From NCBI RefSeq assembly GCF_018613725.1, contig NZ_JAGGPS010000016.1:1-64000 (forward strand): a stretch of 64,000 nt of DNA, written 5' to 3'. Below, one piece after another: positions 43,451 to 52,018 of the stretch. Numbering within the stretch: position 1 is the first letter of the stretch; each line of letters starts with the position of its first letter. Origin of the DNA: Hymenobacter sp. ISL-91 (GTDB taxonomy: Bacteria; Bacteroidota; Bacteroidia; Cytophagales; Hymenobacteraceae). Position numbers and translations under genes: made by a program. Under the pieces are notes generated by a model. The model was given only the letters and a program-made list of their open reading frames with translations. It searched no databases and was not told the DNA's origin.

Positions 43451-43694
43451 GCCGGTTCTTTTTGAAATACTGTTGATAGGTGCGAACAAATCTAATGATT
43501 CCGTAAAATACGAAGACACCGGCCAGCAGTTTACGGGCCGTTTCGTCGAGCCGAAGCATACCAGCCGGCACAAACCATAGGCTTGCTCCCAGCGCCATGT
43601 AAAGTACGGCCATAAACAGAGTAAAGTAGCGTATCAGGCCGGGCGACTGACTGGGGCGGCCCAGGCGTTCGTGGGTATGTGGCAGATTGGACAT
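43440..43694 (-). CDS. Small membrane protein
   Basis: An 84-residue product from the ATG at 43694 (MSNLPHTHERLGR). Two hydrophobic helices lie at about 22-44 (YFTLFMAVLYMALGASLWFVP) and 55-70 (LLAGVFVFYGIIRFV), with a basic C terminus. I do not recognise a named family. Its stop overlaps the PstS-like start, so translation is probably coupled. A promoter lies just upstream, making it first in a three-gene unit. Confidence 0.7.
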   Translation of the reverse strand: MSNLPHTHERLGRPSQSPGLIRYFTLFMAVLYMALGASLWFVPAGMLRLDETARKLLAGVFVFYGIIRFVRTYQQYFKKNRHEA

Positions 43695-43714
43695 GACAGT
43701 TGAGTGAGGCAGAG

Positions 43715-43745
43715 CAAAAATATCCGGATAAGGAGCAAACGTAAA
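43715..43745 (-). promoter_or_regulatory. Bacteroidota promoter for the small-membrane-protein/PstS/TPR unit
   Basis: On the minus strand TATTTTTG (43722-43715) is a perfect -7 element. A TTTA, one mismatch from TTTG, lies 19 bases upstream (43745-43742). The ATG at 43694 follows 20 bases after the -7 box. Confidence 0.6.
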
Positions 43746-43802
43746 AATAGGCGCTTTTTGTTCGGCTACCCGTTGCCCTGCATCCCGGTAGGCAGAAACG
43801 CA

Positions 43803-43836
43803 GGCACCCAACCGGTTATTTTACCAGTTGGGTGCC
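43803..43836 (-). terminator. Hairpin after the second tonB gene
   Basis: GGCACCCAAC and GTTGGGTGCC form a 10-bp stem that can extend inward with one mismatch around a short TTATTTT loop. There is no clear U run, so terminator function is tentative. Confidence 0.4.
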
Positions 43837-43885
43837 GACGATAGAAAAGATGATTTCCCGCGCTGCCAGTAGCCGGTTGCCGGGG

Positions 43886-44722
43886 CTATTGGTAAGTAAA
43901 TGTGATGGGCAGGTTGTAGCGTACCGGCACCGCCCGGTTGTTCTGGTAACCGGGTTTCCAGGCCGGCATCTGCCCAATAACCCGGCTGGCCTCCTCATCG
44001 GTGCCGTAGCCCAAACCCTTTAGCACTTCCACATCGGTAATCGAGCCATCGGTGTTCACGGTAAAGGCAATATACACCCGGCCGCCAACACCTGCTCTCA
44101 GGGCCGAGGAGGGGTAGCGTAGGTTGCGCTGCAGGTACTTTGCCAGCGCCGCCTGTCCTCCGGCAAACTCGGGCATTACCTCCACCGAAACGAAGGGCTT
44201 GGTAATGGCCGGGGCCGACGAGTTAGTCGCCGAGTCATTGCCCGGTGCGCCGGGGCTGGTCGTGTCGGCAAAGCCACCGGTACCGTCGCGGTTGATGTCG
44301 CCCAACGCCACCGGCCCGTTTATGTCCGGGGCGGCCACAGCGGGCTGCTGGGACTTTAGTGGCTGCGTATCATCCACTACCGTGGGCGGCAGGTTCTGGC
44401 TGAGTTCCGTGCGCAGCGTAATCGTAGCCTGCGAACTGGCCGGCGGCGTTACAGGCGGCTGCGCGATGGTAGGAGGGGGCAGAATCTCAATCGTCGGGCC
44501 GGTAGGCACAATAGGCGGTACCACCACCACCGCCGGCCACAGGTAACTGATACCCAGCGGCACGGCAATAAGAAGAGTTGCCAGGGCCACGGCCAATGCT
44601 ACGGCCCGGAACAGGTGGCGGCCGTAGAGCTGGCGTAACGCATAGGCTCCGTAAGCCTTGTTGCGCCCCTCGAACACAATGTCGTCGAGGGAGGGGAGCG
44701 AAATAGGGGCATTAGTGGTCAT
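43886..44722 (-). CDS. TonB family energy transducer (second gene)
   Basis: A 278-residue protein. The N-terminal cytoplasmic motif LDDIVFEGRNKAYGAYALRQLYGRHLFRA is shared with the other TonB here. It has one membrane helix (about 38-58) and a Pro-rich spacer of about 65-95 (PPPTIAQPPVTPPAS). A long polar linker follows, then a C-terminal TonB domain of about 190-278 (MPEFAGGQAALAKYLQRNLRYPSSALRAGVGGRVYIAF, QNNRAVPVRYNLPITFTYQ). TonB carries proton-motive energy to outer-membrane receptors. A terminator separates it from the exbBD-tonB operon upstream, so it is probably expressed separately. Confidence 0.87.
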   Translation of the reverse strand: MTTNAPISLPSLDDIVFEGRNKAYGAYALRQLYGRHLFRAVALAVALATLLIAVPLGISYLWPAVVVVPPIVPTGPTIEILPPPTIAQPPVTPPASSQATITLRTELSQNLPPTVVDDTQPLKSQQPAVAAPDINGPVALGDINRDGTGGFADTTSPGAPGNDSATNSSAPAITKPFVSVEVMPEFAGGQAALAKYLQRNLRYPSSALRAGVGGRVYIAFTVNTDGSITDVEVLKGLGYGTDEEASRVIGQMPAWKPGYQNNRAVPVRYNLPITFTYQ

Positions 44723-44902
44723 GGCGTATAGGGATTAAGTGAACGAAACACGTTGAACTTCCCAAGCCATGCCTACTGTCTGCTGCTTCCCACGCGCTGG
44801 CTTTCAGGTACTAAACGCCGGCGGCACTACTGGTAGTATGCGTGCCTACTATATTTTTCGCAGCAGATACTTGCTGTTTTGTCTGCCGCTGGCCACAAAA
44901 TC

Positions 44903-44940
44903 AAAACCCCGAACCAGACAGGCGTCCGATTCGGGGTTTT
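44903..44940 (-). terminator. Terminator after the exbB-exbD-exbD-tonB operon
   Basis: An 11-bp stem AAAACCCCGAA / TTCGGGGTTTT with a 16-base loop lies 33 bases after the tonB stop. The minus-strand transcript ends in a U run. Confidence 0.75.
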
Positions 44941-44972
44941 ACAAATTGGTTGCCGCAAGCGGTCAGCCAGTT

Positions 44973-45803
44973 TTACTTGATCGAGAAGGTAATCGGCACT
45001 GTGTAGTAAACCGATACTGCCCGGCCGTTCTGCTTGCCCGGCGTAAAGCGGGGCAGGCTTTTAACAACCCGCGTAGCTTCTTCGTCGCAACCGGCACCAA
45101 TGCCTTTCTGCACCTCTACGTTCGAAACAGATCCATCGGGACCTACTACGAACTTAACGAATACGCGGCCTTCAACCTGGTTGCGCAGGGCCATTGCCGG
45201 GTACTTGGTGTTTTTGCCAATGTAGGCCAGCAACGCTTCCTGTCCGCCGGGGAATACCGGCATCTGCTCTACGTAGGTGTACGGCTTGGTTTCAACCACC
45301 GTCTCTACTGCCTTGTCGCCCTCACCGGGCTCCAGCCCTTTCAGGTCGGCAGGGTTGTCGGTGTTGCCCTTTACCGTTACGGCGGCCACTACCTTCTCCT
45401 TTAGCTCTTCCTGGTCCGGAATCTCTTCCTTGCGTACCTCCTCGTCCTTTTTTACAACGGGCGGGGTGAACTTAATAGTAGAGAGCTTGGGTGGTGGCGG
45501 TGGTGGCGCCTCCGGTGGGGGTGGCGGTGGGGGCGGGGGGATGTCCTTGTCCAGCGGGGGCGCTTCCATCAGCTCGTTTACCTTGAGCATCTTGTCCTCC
45601 ACTACCACTTCCTCCTTCTTCAGCATCCGCGCTACGAGCGGGAAGGCAATCAGAAGGGCAACAAGGGCAACGGAAAGCAGGACAGCCCGGGTAACGTGCT
45701 TGCCGTACACCCGCCGGATTATGTAAGCCCCGTAGGCCTTATTGCGCCCCTCGAAGACGATGTCGTCGAGGGAGGCGTTGGCCAACTGCGTGTTGTCCAT
45801 CAT
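44973..45803 (-). CDS. tonB: TonB family energy transducer (operon copy)
   Basis: A 276-residue protein (275 if the second ATG is used). It opens with ASLDDIVFEGRNKAYGAYIIRRVYGK. A membrane helix lies at about 38-58, then an acidic/basic stretch and a long proline run broken by glutamates at about 90-110. The TonB C-terminal domain spans about 185-276 (MPVFPGGQEALLAYIGKNTKYPAMALRNQVEGRVFVKF, KQNGRAVSVYYTVPITFSIK). Its start overlaps the exbD stop in an ATGATGA-like arrangement, so translation is coupled. It works with ExbB and ExbD encoded just upstream. Confidence 0.9.
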   Translation of the reverse strand: MMDNTQLANASLDDIVFEGRNKAYGAYIIRRVYGKHVTRAVLLSVALVALLIAFPLVARMLKKEEVVVEDKMLKVNELMEAPPLDKDIPPPPPPPPPEAPPPPPPKLSTIKFTPPVVKKDEEVRKEEIPDQEELKEKVVAAVTVKGNTDNPADLKGLEPGEGDKAVETVVETKPYTYVEQMPVFPGGQEALLAYIGKNTKYPAMALRNQVEGRVFVKFVVGPDGSVSNVEVQKGIGAGCDEEATRVVKSLPRFTPGKQNGRAVSVYYTVPITFSIK

Positions 45804-46321
45804 AATCCAGAAGATTTAATCAGGTCTTCATCGGCCTTCGAAATGTCCACCAGCGCGTATTTCTTCTGGTCGGTGATGTTCATTTCGTCGAGGATGTCGA
45901 CCATGTTTTTGTAGTTGGAGTCGTCAGCCGGCTTGATCAACACCACGAGGTCGGGGTTGGTGTGGCGAGAGAGCAACTCTTTCCGGATGCCATCGGCTCC
46001 GTAGCTCGATTCCTTCAACTCCGGCTTGGTGTCGTTGTTGAGCAGGCCGTCGTAGTAGTAAATCTTGTTGTCGGCGCTAAGCAGTACGGTGAAGGCGTTA
46101 GACGCCTTAATTTCCGACTTCTCCTCGTCGTTCTTGGGTTTCACCGGCATGTTGATTTCCATGACGGTGGGCTTGCTGAACGTGGTCGTCAGCATGAAGA
46201 AGGTCAGCAACAGAAAGGCCAGGTCAACCATCGGGGTCATGTCGATTTTGGTCGACATTTTTTTCGCCCGCTTTTTCCCGCCTTTTCCGCCGCCGCCGCC
46301 ACTTTGTGGGATTTCTGCCAT
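45800..46321 (-). CDS. exbD: ExbD/TolR family protein (second exbD)
   Basis: A 173-residue protein with a Gly/Lys-rich N terminus. The signature IDMTPMVDLAFLLLTFFMLTTTF lies at about 27-49, with the proton-pathway Asp in PMVDLAF. A periplasmic domain follows (VLLSADNKIYYYDGLL, VVLIKPADDSNYKNMVDILDEM). ExbD forms the proton channel with ExbB. It lies 14 bases after the first exbD and overlaps tonB. Confidence 0.92.
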   Translation of the reverse strand: MAEIPQSGGGGGKGGKKRAKKMSTKIDMTPMVDLAFLLLTFFMLTTTFSKPTVMEINMPVKPKNDEEKSEIKASNAFTVLLSADNKIYYYDGLLNNDTKPELKESSYGADGIRKELLSRHTNPDLVVLIKPADDSNYKNMVDILDEMNITDQKKYALVDISKADEDLIKSSGL

Positions 46322-46335
46322 AGTTTCTGTGCGGA

Positions 46336-46962
46336 TTAGTTACCGGCCACCGGTTTGGTTTCGAGGTCGGTAATGAGATTGAACCGGTTAATGTTCTTCT
46401 CCTGCATCAGTTTGATGACTTTCTTCACTGTCGGCACGTCGGCCTGTCCATCACCTTTAATGGCGATATAAGGAGCCGTGTTGAACTGCTTCTGGCTAAG
46501 CGAGCGGGCAGCAATTACCCATTCAATCAGCTGGTTGTTCAGCGAGTCGGCCGGAATGCCGTCCTGCTTTACTTCCTTGCGCTGCTCAGGGTCGAGGCTG
46601 AGCAAGGCGGGCATCTTTTCGATGGGGGTACCAAAGCTGGCACCGGCTCCACGGAAAGCCTGCGTCTGAGCGGGCGAGAAGCTGATACCATACTTAGCAC
46701 CCATCTGCTTAAGCAACTCATCCTTGATTTCGTCGTCGCCGACGCCAAAGAAGATGCGCTTATCCTTGTCGATGGCTACGGTAAGCACATGCGACTCGGG
46801 CAGCCGGATTTCAGAAGTAGAGGAAGGCGTGTCCACCACCACGGCCTCTTCCGGGGCAAACTTGGTGGTGAGCATGAAGAAAGTCACCAGCAGGAAGGCC
46901 AGATCCACCATCGGCGTCATATCGAGCGACGGGGAGGTTCTGTGAGGCTTTACTTTAGGCAT
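46336..46962 (-). CDS. exbD: ExbD/TolR family protein (first exbD)
   Basis: A 208-residue protein starting MPKVKPHRTSPSLDMTPMVDLAFLLVTFFML, with the conserved Asp in PMVDLAF. Its periplasmic part is longer than in the second copy: an insert of about 80-125 (GISFSPAQTQAFRGAGASFG) precedes APYIAIKGDGQADVPTVKKVIKLMQEKNI. Two different ExbD subunits in one operon are usual in Bacteroidota, perhaps forming a heteromeric channel. Confidence 0.91.
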   Translation of the reverse strand: MPKVKPHRTSPSLDMTPMVDLAFLLVTFFMLTTKFAPEEAVVVDTPSSTSEIRLPESHVLTVAIDKDKRIFFGVGDDEIKDELLKQMGAKYGISFSPAQTQAFRGAGASFGTPIEKMPALLSLDPEQRKEVKQDGIPADSLNNQLIEWVIAARSLSQKQFNTAPYIAIKGDGQADVPTVKKVIKLMQEKNINRFNLITDLETKPVAGN

Positions 46963-47031
46963 TGCTGGAGTTATTTAACGCGTGATTCAGAAACGAACAA
47001 CTCGCGGTTTTAGTGCACAAAGGCGCTAAAA

Positions 47032-47931
47032 CTAAACGGTGGTCGTGTTAACCGGGGCCGTGTGGTCGGTAGCGCCGTGCTGGGCCGAGAAGGTCTGAAT
47101 GATGCTGAAGCCAGCCTCGTCGATGCTGTAGGTCAGCTCGTCGATTTTGCTGGTGAAGAAGTTGTAGGCAACGATAGCCAGGGCCGAACCGGTGATACCG
47201 AGGGCCGTGTTGATGAGAGCTTCCGAGATACCGTTGGCGAGGCCTACTGCATCGGGAGCACCACCCTGGGCCAGCGCCGAGAAGGCCTTGATCATACCCA
47301 GTACCGTACCAATCAGACCTACCAGCGTGGCGATAGAAGCCAGGGTCGAGATGATAACGAGGTTTTTCTCCAGCATAGGCAACTCCAGGGCCGTCGATTC
47401 CTCGATTTCCTTCTGGATAGCCAGTACTTTCTGATCTTTCTCGAGGTAACGGTCACGCGACATTTCCTGGTACTTTACCAGACCGGCACGTACTACGTTA
47501 GCTACTGAGCCTTTCTGCTGGTCGCAGGCGGCAATGGCACCGGTGATGTCGTTTACGTTCAGCTTCTGACGGATGGTACGTACGAACGATTCGATGCTCT
47601 TCGAACCTTTGGCACGGCTCAGGGTCAGGGCCCGCTCAATCGAGAAGATGATTACCAACAGGAACATGGTCAGCAGTACGGGTACTACCGGGCCACCCTT
47701 GTACACTACGCCGAAGTAATCACCGGCAATTGGGTTGTTGGCATTGTCGCCGCCCTGGAAGTGGCTACCGTCACCGAATACAAAAACGTAAATCAAAACG
47801 CTTACGATGAATGCCGCGATGATGGCAATGATGGCAAATGCGGACGAACCACTGCCTCGGGAGTCGCCTTTTGGCGTAGCGGCAGCGGCAGGCCGGGCCG
47901 CGGGCTTATTCATAGCATTCTTTTGTTCCAT
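47032..47931 (-). CDS. exbB: MotA/TolQ/ExbB proton channel family protein
   Basis: A 299-residue inner-membrane protein. The cytoplasmic N terminus is Ala/Pro-rich, and membrane helices lie at about 32-52, 85-105, 190-212 and 225-250. The conserved core is LEKNLVIISTLASIATLVGLIGTVLGMIKAF, then GISEALINTALGITGSALAIVAYNFF, containing the Thr residues that line the proton path. It is first in the operon exbB-exbD-exbD-tonB, with a perfect promoter 180 bases upstream. Confidence 0.92.
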   Translation of the reverse strand: MEQKNAMNKPAARPAAAATPKGDSRGSGSSAFAIIAIIAAFIVSVLIYVFVFGDGSHFQGGDNANNPIAGDYFGVVYKGGPVVPVLLTMFLLVIIFSIERALTLSRAKGSKSIESFVRTIRQKLNVNDITGAIAACDQQKGSVANVVRAGLVKYQEMSRDRYLEKDQKVLAIQKEIEESTALELPMLEKNLVIISTLASIATLVGLIGTVLGMIKAFSALAQGGAPDAVGLANGISEALINTALGITGSALAIVAYNFFTSKIDELTYSIDEAGFSIIQTFSAQHGATDHTAPVNTTTV

Positions 47932-48111
47932 TGGTCCGGAGAATTAGGGGTTGTTGGTGAAAGGTTGAGGTGCTTGTTGAAAAATGGTAAAAAAGTGGTT
48001 GAACTGCCCGCTGTCCGACCCATTTGGTTGCGTTATGGTTACTGACTGCTGAGAAAGAAACAGGCAACGACTTTGGCGGCGAAATGGATGGGAAAGCTAA
48101 GTTAGCCTTGG

Positions 48112-48144
48112 CAAACCTACTTAAAAAAGCTGACTGCTACCAAA
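48112..48144 (-). promoter_or_regulatory. Full Bacteroidota promoter for the exbB operon
   Basis: On the minus strand TTTG (48144-48141) and TAGGTTTG (48119-48112) are 21 bases apart, both matching consensus. This predicts a 5' leader of roughly 170 bases before exbB, long enough to hold a regulatory structure, although none is recognised. Confidence 0.72.
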
Positions 48145-48210
48145 AGAAAATCGTGTTTAAACGCGCTAAACCGACATAATCCGCAAAAAAAAGCGGTTTG
48201 TCCTAAAAAA

Positions 48211-49047
48211 TCAGACGCTTTGCTGGCCTGCCAAACGCTTCGCTTCTTCCCAATACACGTCCATCTGCGCCAAGGTTAAGTCGCTTAATTGATGCCCCTG
48301 ACGGGCCGATTGCGTTTCAAGGTACTGAAAACGCTGAATGAATTTACGGTTGGTCCGTTCCAGTGCTTCCTCGGGGTTAATGCCGGCATGGCGCGCGAAA
48401 TTGATAAGCGAGAACAGTAGGTCGCCAAACTCGGCGGCGGCCCGCTCGGCACGGGCGGCATCGGCAGGAGCGTCGGCGGGGGTATGGGAAAACTCCTCCC
48501 CGAACTCAGCCAGCTCCTCCTGCACTTTCTGCCACACCTGCTCGGGCTGCTCCCAGTCGAAACCCGCACCACGGGCTTTTTCCTGAATGCGCATCGCCTT
48601 AACGAGGGCCGGCAGAGAAGCGGGTACGCCGCCCAGCACCGAAGTGTTGCCTTTCTCGCGCAATTTTAACTGCTCCCAGTTGCGTTTTACTTCGTCCTCG
48701 GTTTCGGCCTGCACGTTGCCGTAGATGTGGGGGTGGCGGAAAATGAGCTTTTCGCACTGCGCATTGAGCACGTCGGCAACATCGAAAGCACCCTGCTCGC
48801 TGGCAATTTTGGCGTAAAACAGCAGGTGCAGCATCACGTCGCCGAGCTCCTTTTTGAGGTCGGGTAAATCGTTGCGGATGATGGCGTCGCTAAGCTCGTA
48901 GGTTTCCTCAATAGTGAGGTGGCGCAGGCTTTCGAGGGTTTGTTTTCGGTCCCAGGGGCACTCGGCGCGCAGGCGGTCGAGCACGTCGAGCAGGCGGCCG
49001 AGAGCGGCCAACTGTTCAGTTCGGCGGTTGAGGGTGGCGTTTTGCAT
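48211..49047 (-). CDS. mazG: Nucleoside triphosphate pyrophosphohydrolase MazG
   Basis: A 278-residue all-alpha NTP pyrophosphohydrolase. The first MazG unit has LRAECPWDRKQTLESLRHLTIEETYELSDAI and LKKELGDVMLHLLFYAKI, giving the EExxE and ExxD metal-binding residues. A second MazG-like half follows at about 150-250 (AEFGDLLFSLINFARHAGINPEEALERTNRKF). The product cleaves NTPs, including abnormal ones, to NMP and PPi. Length is normal for the two-domain type. It is divergent from glmM. Confidence 0.92.
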   Translation of the reverse strand: MQNATLNRRTEQLAALGRLLDVLDRLRAECPWDRKQTLESLRHLTIEETYELSDAIIRNDLPDLKKELGDVMLHLLFYAKIASEQGAFDVADVLNAQCEKLIFRHPHIYGNVQAETEDEVKRNWEQLKLREKGNTSVLGGVPASLPALVKAMRIQEKARGAGFDWEQPEQVWQKVQEELAEFGEEFSHTPADAPADAARAERAAAEFGDLLFSLINFARHAGINPEEALERTNRKFIQRFQYLETQSARQGHQLSDLTLAQMDVYWEEAKRLAGQQSV

Positions 49048-49052
49048 CAGGC

Positions 49053-49060
49053 CAAATATA
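49053..49060 (-). promoter_or_regulatory. Bacteroidota -7 element, start-proximal, for mazG
   Basis: The minus strand reads TATATTTG, a perfect match, five bases before the ATG at 49047. No -33 TTTG is seen. The position predicts a leaderless mRNA. Confidence 0.5.
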
Positions 49061-49159
49061 CAAAGCGGGTAGGCATTGGGCTGAAGTGGCCGGACTGGGA
49101 TGCCAGCGGCTTCGGCCGAAGAGGTAGCCGCTTACGTAGGGAAAGCAGCGGCGGCTCGT

Positions 49160-49167
49160 TACTTTTG
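49160..49167 (+). promoter_or_regulatory. Bacteroidota -7 element for glmM
   Basis: TACTTTTG, a perfect match, lies 49 bases before the GTG at 49217. It lies downstream of the first in-frame start (49100), which argues for the GTG start. Confidence 0.6.
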
Positions 49168-49216
49168 CGGCCGCTTACGGGCCATTTTGCCCCTTCTACC
49201 TTCAGCAGCACTTTCC

Positions 49217-50605
49217 GTGGCTCTTATCAAATCTATTTCCGGCATCCGGGGTACTATTGGCGGCGCGGCCGGCGAGGGCCTCACGCCCATCGACGTGGTG
49301 AAATACGCGGCGGCCTTCGGCACCTGGGTGCTGGAGCAGACGCAAAACAACACCATCGTTATTGGCCGCGACGCGCGTCTTTCGGGCGATATGGTGAGCC
49401 GGCTGGTGGCCGCTACATTGCAGGGCCTGGGCATCCATGTCATCGACTTAGGCCTGAGCACCACGCCTACCGTCGAAATGGCCGTGCCGGCCAAAAACGC
49501 GGGCGGCGGCATCATCCTCACGGCCTCGCACAACCCCAAGCAGTGGAACGCGCTGAAGCTGCTCAATGACAAAGGCGAGTTTATTTCGGACGTTGACGGC
49601 CAGCAGGTGCTGGCGCTGGGCGACTCGGAGGCCTTCGACTTTGCCCCCGTTACCAAGCTGGGCACCTACACCACCGACGACACCTTCCTGCAAACTCACA
49701 TCGACGCCATTCTGGCCTTGCCGTTGGTTGATAAAGCGGCCATTCAGGCCAAAAACTTCCGGGTAGTGGTGGATGCGGTGAACTCCTGCGGGGGCTTTGC
49801 CGTGCCGATGCTGCTGGAGCAGCTGGGCGTAACCACTGTTGAAAAGCTATTCTGCGAGCCCACCGGCGACTTCGCTCACAACCCCGAGCCACTGCCCGAA
49901 AACCTGCGCGACATAGCCCGGCTGATGGAAAAAGGCTCGTTTGATCTGGGCATTGTAGTAGACCCCGATGTAGACCGGCTGGCCTTGGTAAACGAGGACG
50001 GCAGCATGTTCGGCGAGGAGTACACGCTGGTAGCGGTGGCCGATTACGTGCTGGGCCAGCTGGGCGGTGGCAACACAGTGAGCAACCTGAGCAGCACCCG
50101 TGCCCTGCGCGACGTAACCGAAAAGCACGGCGGCCAGTACGCGGCTTCGGCGGTGGGCGAGGTGAACGTGGTGAACAAGATGAAGGAAACCCAGGCCGTT
50201 ATCGGCGGCGAGGGCAACGGCGGCATCATCTACCCCGAGCTGCACTATGGCCGCGATTCGCTGGTGGGCATTGCGCTGTTTCTGAGCCATCTGGCCAAGT
50301 TTGGGTTACCCATGACCCGCCTGCGGGCATCCTACCCGAACTATTTTATCTCGAAGAACAAGATTGAGCTGACCCCCGAAATCGATACCGACCAGGTGCT
50401 GATCCAGATGGAGCGGCGCTACGCCGGCCAGCCCGTGAATACCATTGACGGCGTGAAAATCGAGTTCGATAAGGAGTGGGTACACCTGCGCAAGTCGAAC
50501 ACCGAGCCGATTATCCGCATCTACGCCGAATCGGAGTCCAACGCCACGGCCGACCATCTGGCCAACAAAATCATCGGCGACATCAAGGAAATCATCAGTC
50601 GCTAA
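49217..50605 (+). CDS. glmM: Phosphoglucosamine mutase family protein
   Basis: A 462-residue phosphohexomutase from a GTG at 49217, giving (M)ALIKSISGIRGTIGG, the conserved N terminus. Starting at 49100 would add a 39-residue leader that overlaps the promoter. The phosphoserine is Ser 104 in LTASHNPKQWNALK. The metal loop is DPDVDRLALV, the sugar-binding region GEGNGGIIYPELHYGRDS, and the phosphate-binding end RKSNTEPIIRIYAES. It converts glucosamine 6-phosphate to the 1-phosphate for UDP-GlcNAc synthesis. Related phosphomannomutases are hard to exclude. Confidence 0.87.
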   Translation: MALIKSISGIRGTIGGAAGEGLTPIDVVKYAAAFGTWVLEQTQNNTIVIGRDARLSGDMVSRLVAATLQGLGIHVIDLGLSTTPTVEMAVPAKNAGGGIILTASHNPKQWNALKLLNDKGEFISDVDGQQVLALGDSEAFDFAPVTKLGTYTTDDTFLQTHIDAILALPLVDKAAIQAKNFRVVVDAVNSCGGFAVPMLLEQLGVTTVEKLFCEPTGDFAHNPEPLPENLRDIARLMEKGSFDLGIVVDPDVDRLALVNEDGSMFGEEYTLVAVADYVLGQLGGGNTVSNLSSTRALRDVTEKHGGQYAASAVGEVNVVNKMKETQAVIGGEGNGGIIYPELHYGRDSLVGIALFLSHLAKFGLPMTRLRASYPNYFISKNKIELTPEIDTDQVLIQMERRYAGQPVNTIDGVKIEFDKEWVHLRKSNTEPIIRIYAESESNATADHLANKIIGDIKEIISR

Positions 50606-50631
50606 CCCGCTGCTCAGTGACGTGGCCACCA

Positions 50632-50681
50632 AAAAACCGGCCGGCTGCCAACCCAATAGGGCTGGCGGCCGGCCGGTTTTT
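50632..50681 (+). terminator. Terminator after glmM
   Basis: A 23-bp stem with G:U pairs (AAAAACCGGCCGGCTGCCAA on the left arm; its partner ends GGCCGGCCGGTTTTT) and an AATA loop follows the glmM stop by 26 bases. A U run is present. Confidence 0.85.
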
Positions 50682-50726
50682 GCGTCCGATTGTCCAGGGC
50701 GTTGGGCCAGAAGTTGGGTCGGGCTG

Positions 50727-50757
50727 TTCGGTGGCAGCCGCGAATCCGCTATTTTTG
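50727..50757 (+). promoter_or_regulatory. Bacteroidota promoter for the cysteine desulfurase gene
   Basis: TATTTTTG at 50750-50757 is a perfect -7 box. TTCG at 50727-50730, one mismatch from TTTG, lies 19 bases upstream. The ATG follows at 50817. Confidence 0.6.
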
Positions 50758-50816
50758 CGGCTGTCTTCGACTGGCCGATCTGCCCGGCTGGTTTTTACTG
50801 CCTTTATGTTTCGCCC

Positions 50817-51965
50817 ATGAACGTGTATTTCGATAACGCCGCTACTACCCCGCTGGACCCCGAAGTGCTGGACGCCATGCTGCCGTTTCTGCAGAATCAT
50901 TACGGCAACCCCAGCAGCATTCATGGCCCCGGCCGGCAGGTGCGCGCCGCCATCGAAAACGCCCGCAAAACGGTTGCCCACCTGATTAACGCCTCCCCCG
51001 CTGAAATAATTTTTACCTCGGGCGGCACCGAGGCCGACAACTACGCCGCCTTCGGTACCGTGCGCCCGCTGGGGCTGAAGCACGGCATCACCTCGAAACT
51101 GGAGCACCACGCAGTGCTGCACACCATGCAGGCGCTGGAAAAAAGCGGCGAGATACAGCTGAGCTACCTACGCCACGACGCAAACGGCCGCTTCGACCTA
51201 GCTCATCTGGAAGAGCTGCTTGCTACCAACCCGCGCACGTTTGTGAGTTTGATGCACGCCAACAATGAAATCGGCAACCTCAACGATTTAGCCGCCATCG
51301 GCGAAATCTGCGCCCGCCATCAGGCCGTATTCCACACCGACACGGTGCAGACCATGGGCCATTACAAGCACGATGTGCAACAGCTGCCGGTAGACTTTCT
51401 GGTGGGCTCGGCTCACAAATTTCACGGCCCGAAAGGGGTAGGCTTCCTGTACCGCCGCGCGGGCCAGACGGTAGACGCGCTGATTCAGGGCGGCTCGCAG
51501 GAGCGCAACCAGCGTGCCGGCACCGAAAACGTGTACGGCATTGTGGGACTTGCCAAGGCGTTGGAAATAGCCTACCGCGACATGGCCGAGCATCAGCGCC
51601 ACATCCAGGGCCTCAAAGACCGGTTTATTGCCAAGCTGCGGGCCGAAATAGAGGGAGTGGAATTCAACGGAACTTCGGCTGAGGCCGACCAGAGCCTGTA
51701 CACGGTGCTGAGCGTGAGCCTGCCGCCTTCCGAGTTCAACGAGATGCTGCTGTTCAACCTCGATATCAACCGGGTAGCTGTGTCGGGCGGGTCGGCGTGT
51801 ACCAGCGGGGCCAATGCCGGCTCGCATGTGCTCAGTGCGCTGGGCTGCGACCCGGCCCGCGGTACTATTCGCTTCTCGATGAGCAAATACAACACCGAGG
51901 AGGAAGTGGACTACGCTGTGGAGCAGCTGGCCCGGATGTACCGCAAAAGTGAGGTAATCAGCTAA
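50817..51965 (+). CDS. Cysteine desulfurase (NifS/IscS family)
   Basis: A 382-residue class V aminotransferase-fold PLP enzyme from the ATG at 50817 (MNVYFDNAATTPLDPEVLDAM). It shows IIFTSGGTEADNYAAFG, the PLP lysine at 201 in GSAHKFHGPKGVGFLY, and the persulfide cysteine at 328 in SGGSACTSGANAGSHVL. It releases sulfur from cysteine for Fe-S clusters or tRNA thiolation. No iscU, sufBCD or mnmA gene is nearby, so the acceptor is unknown. It has its own promoter after the glmM terminator. Confidence 0.92.
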   Translation: MNVYFDNAATTPLDPEVLDAMLPFLQNHYGNPSSIHGPGRQVRAAIENARKTVAHLINASPAEIIFTSGGTEADNYAAFGTVRPLGLKHGITSKLEHHAVLHTMQALEKSGEIQLSYLRHDANGRFDLAHLEELLATNPRTFVSLMHANNEIGNLNDLAAIGEICARHQAVFHTDTVQTMGHYKHDVQQLPVDFLVGSAHKFHGPKGVGFLYRRAGQTVDALIQGGSQERNQRAGTENVYGIVGLAKALEIAYRDMAEHQRHIQGLKDRFIAKLRAEIEGVEFNGTSAEADQSLYTVLSVSLPPSEFNEMLLFNLDINRVAVSGGSACTSGANAGSHVLSALGCDPARGTIRFSMSKYNTEEEVDYAVEQLARMYRKSEVIS

Positions 51966-52018
51966 TAAAGCGGTGCACCGCGCAATAGTCCGGCTGGCGC
52001 ACGGCGCACTCCACTAGC

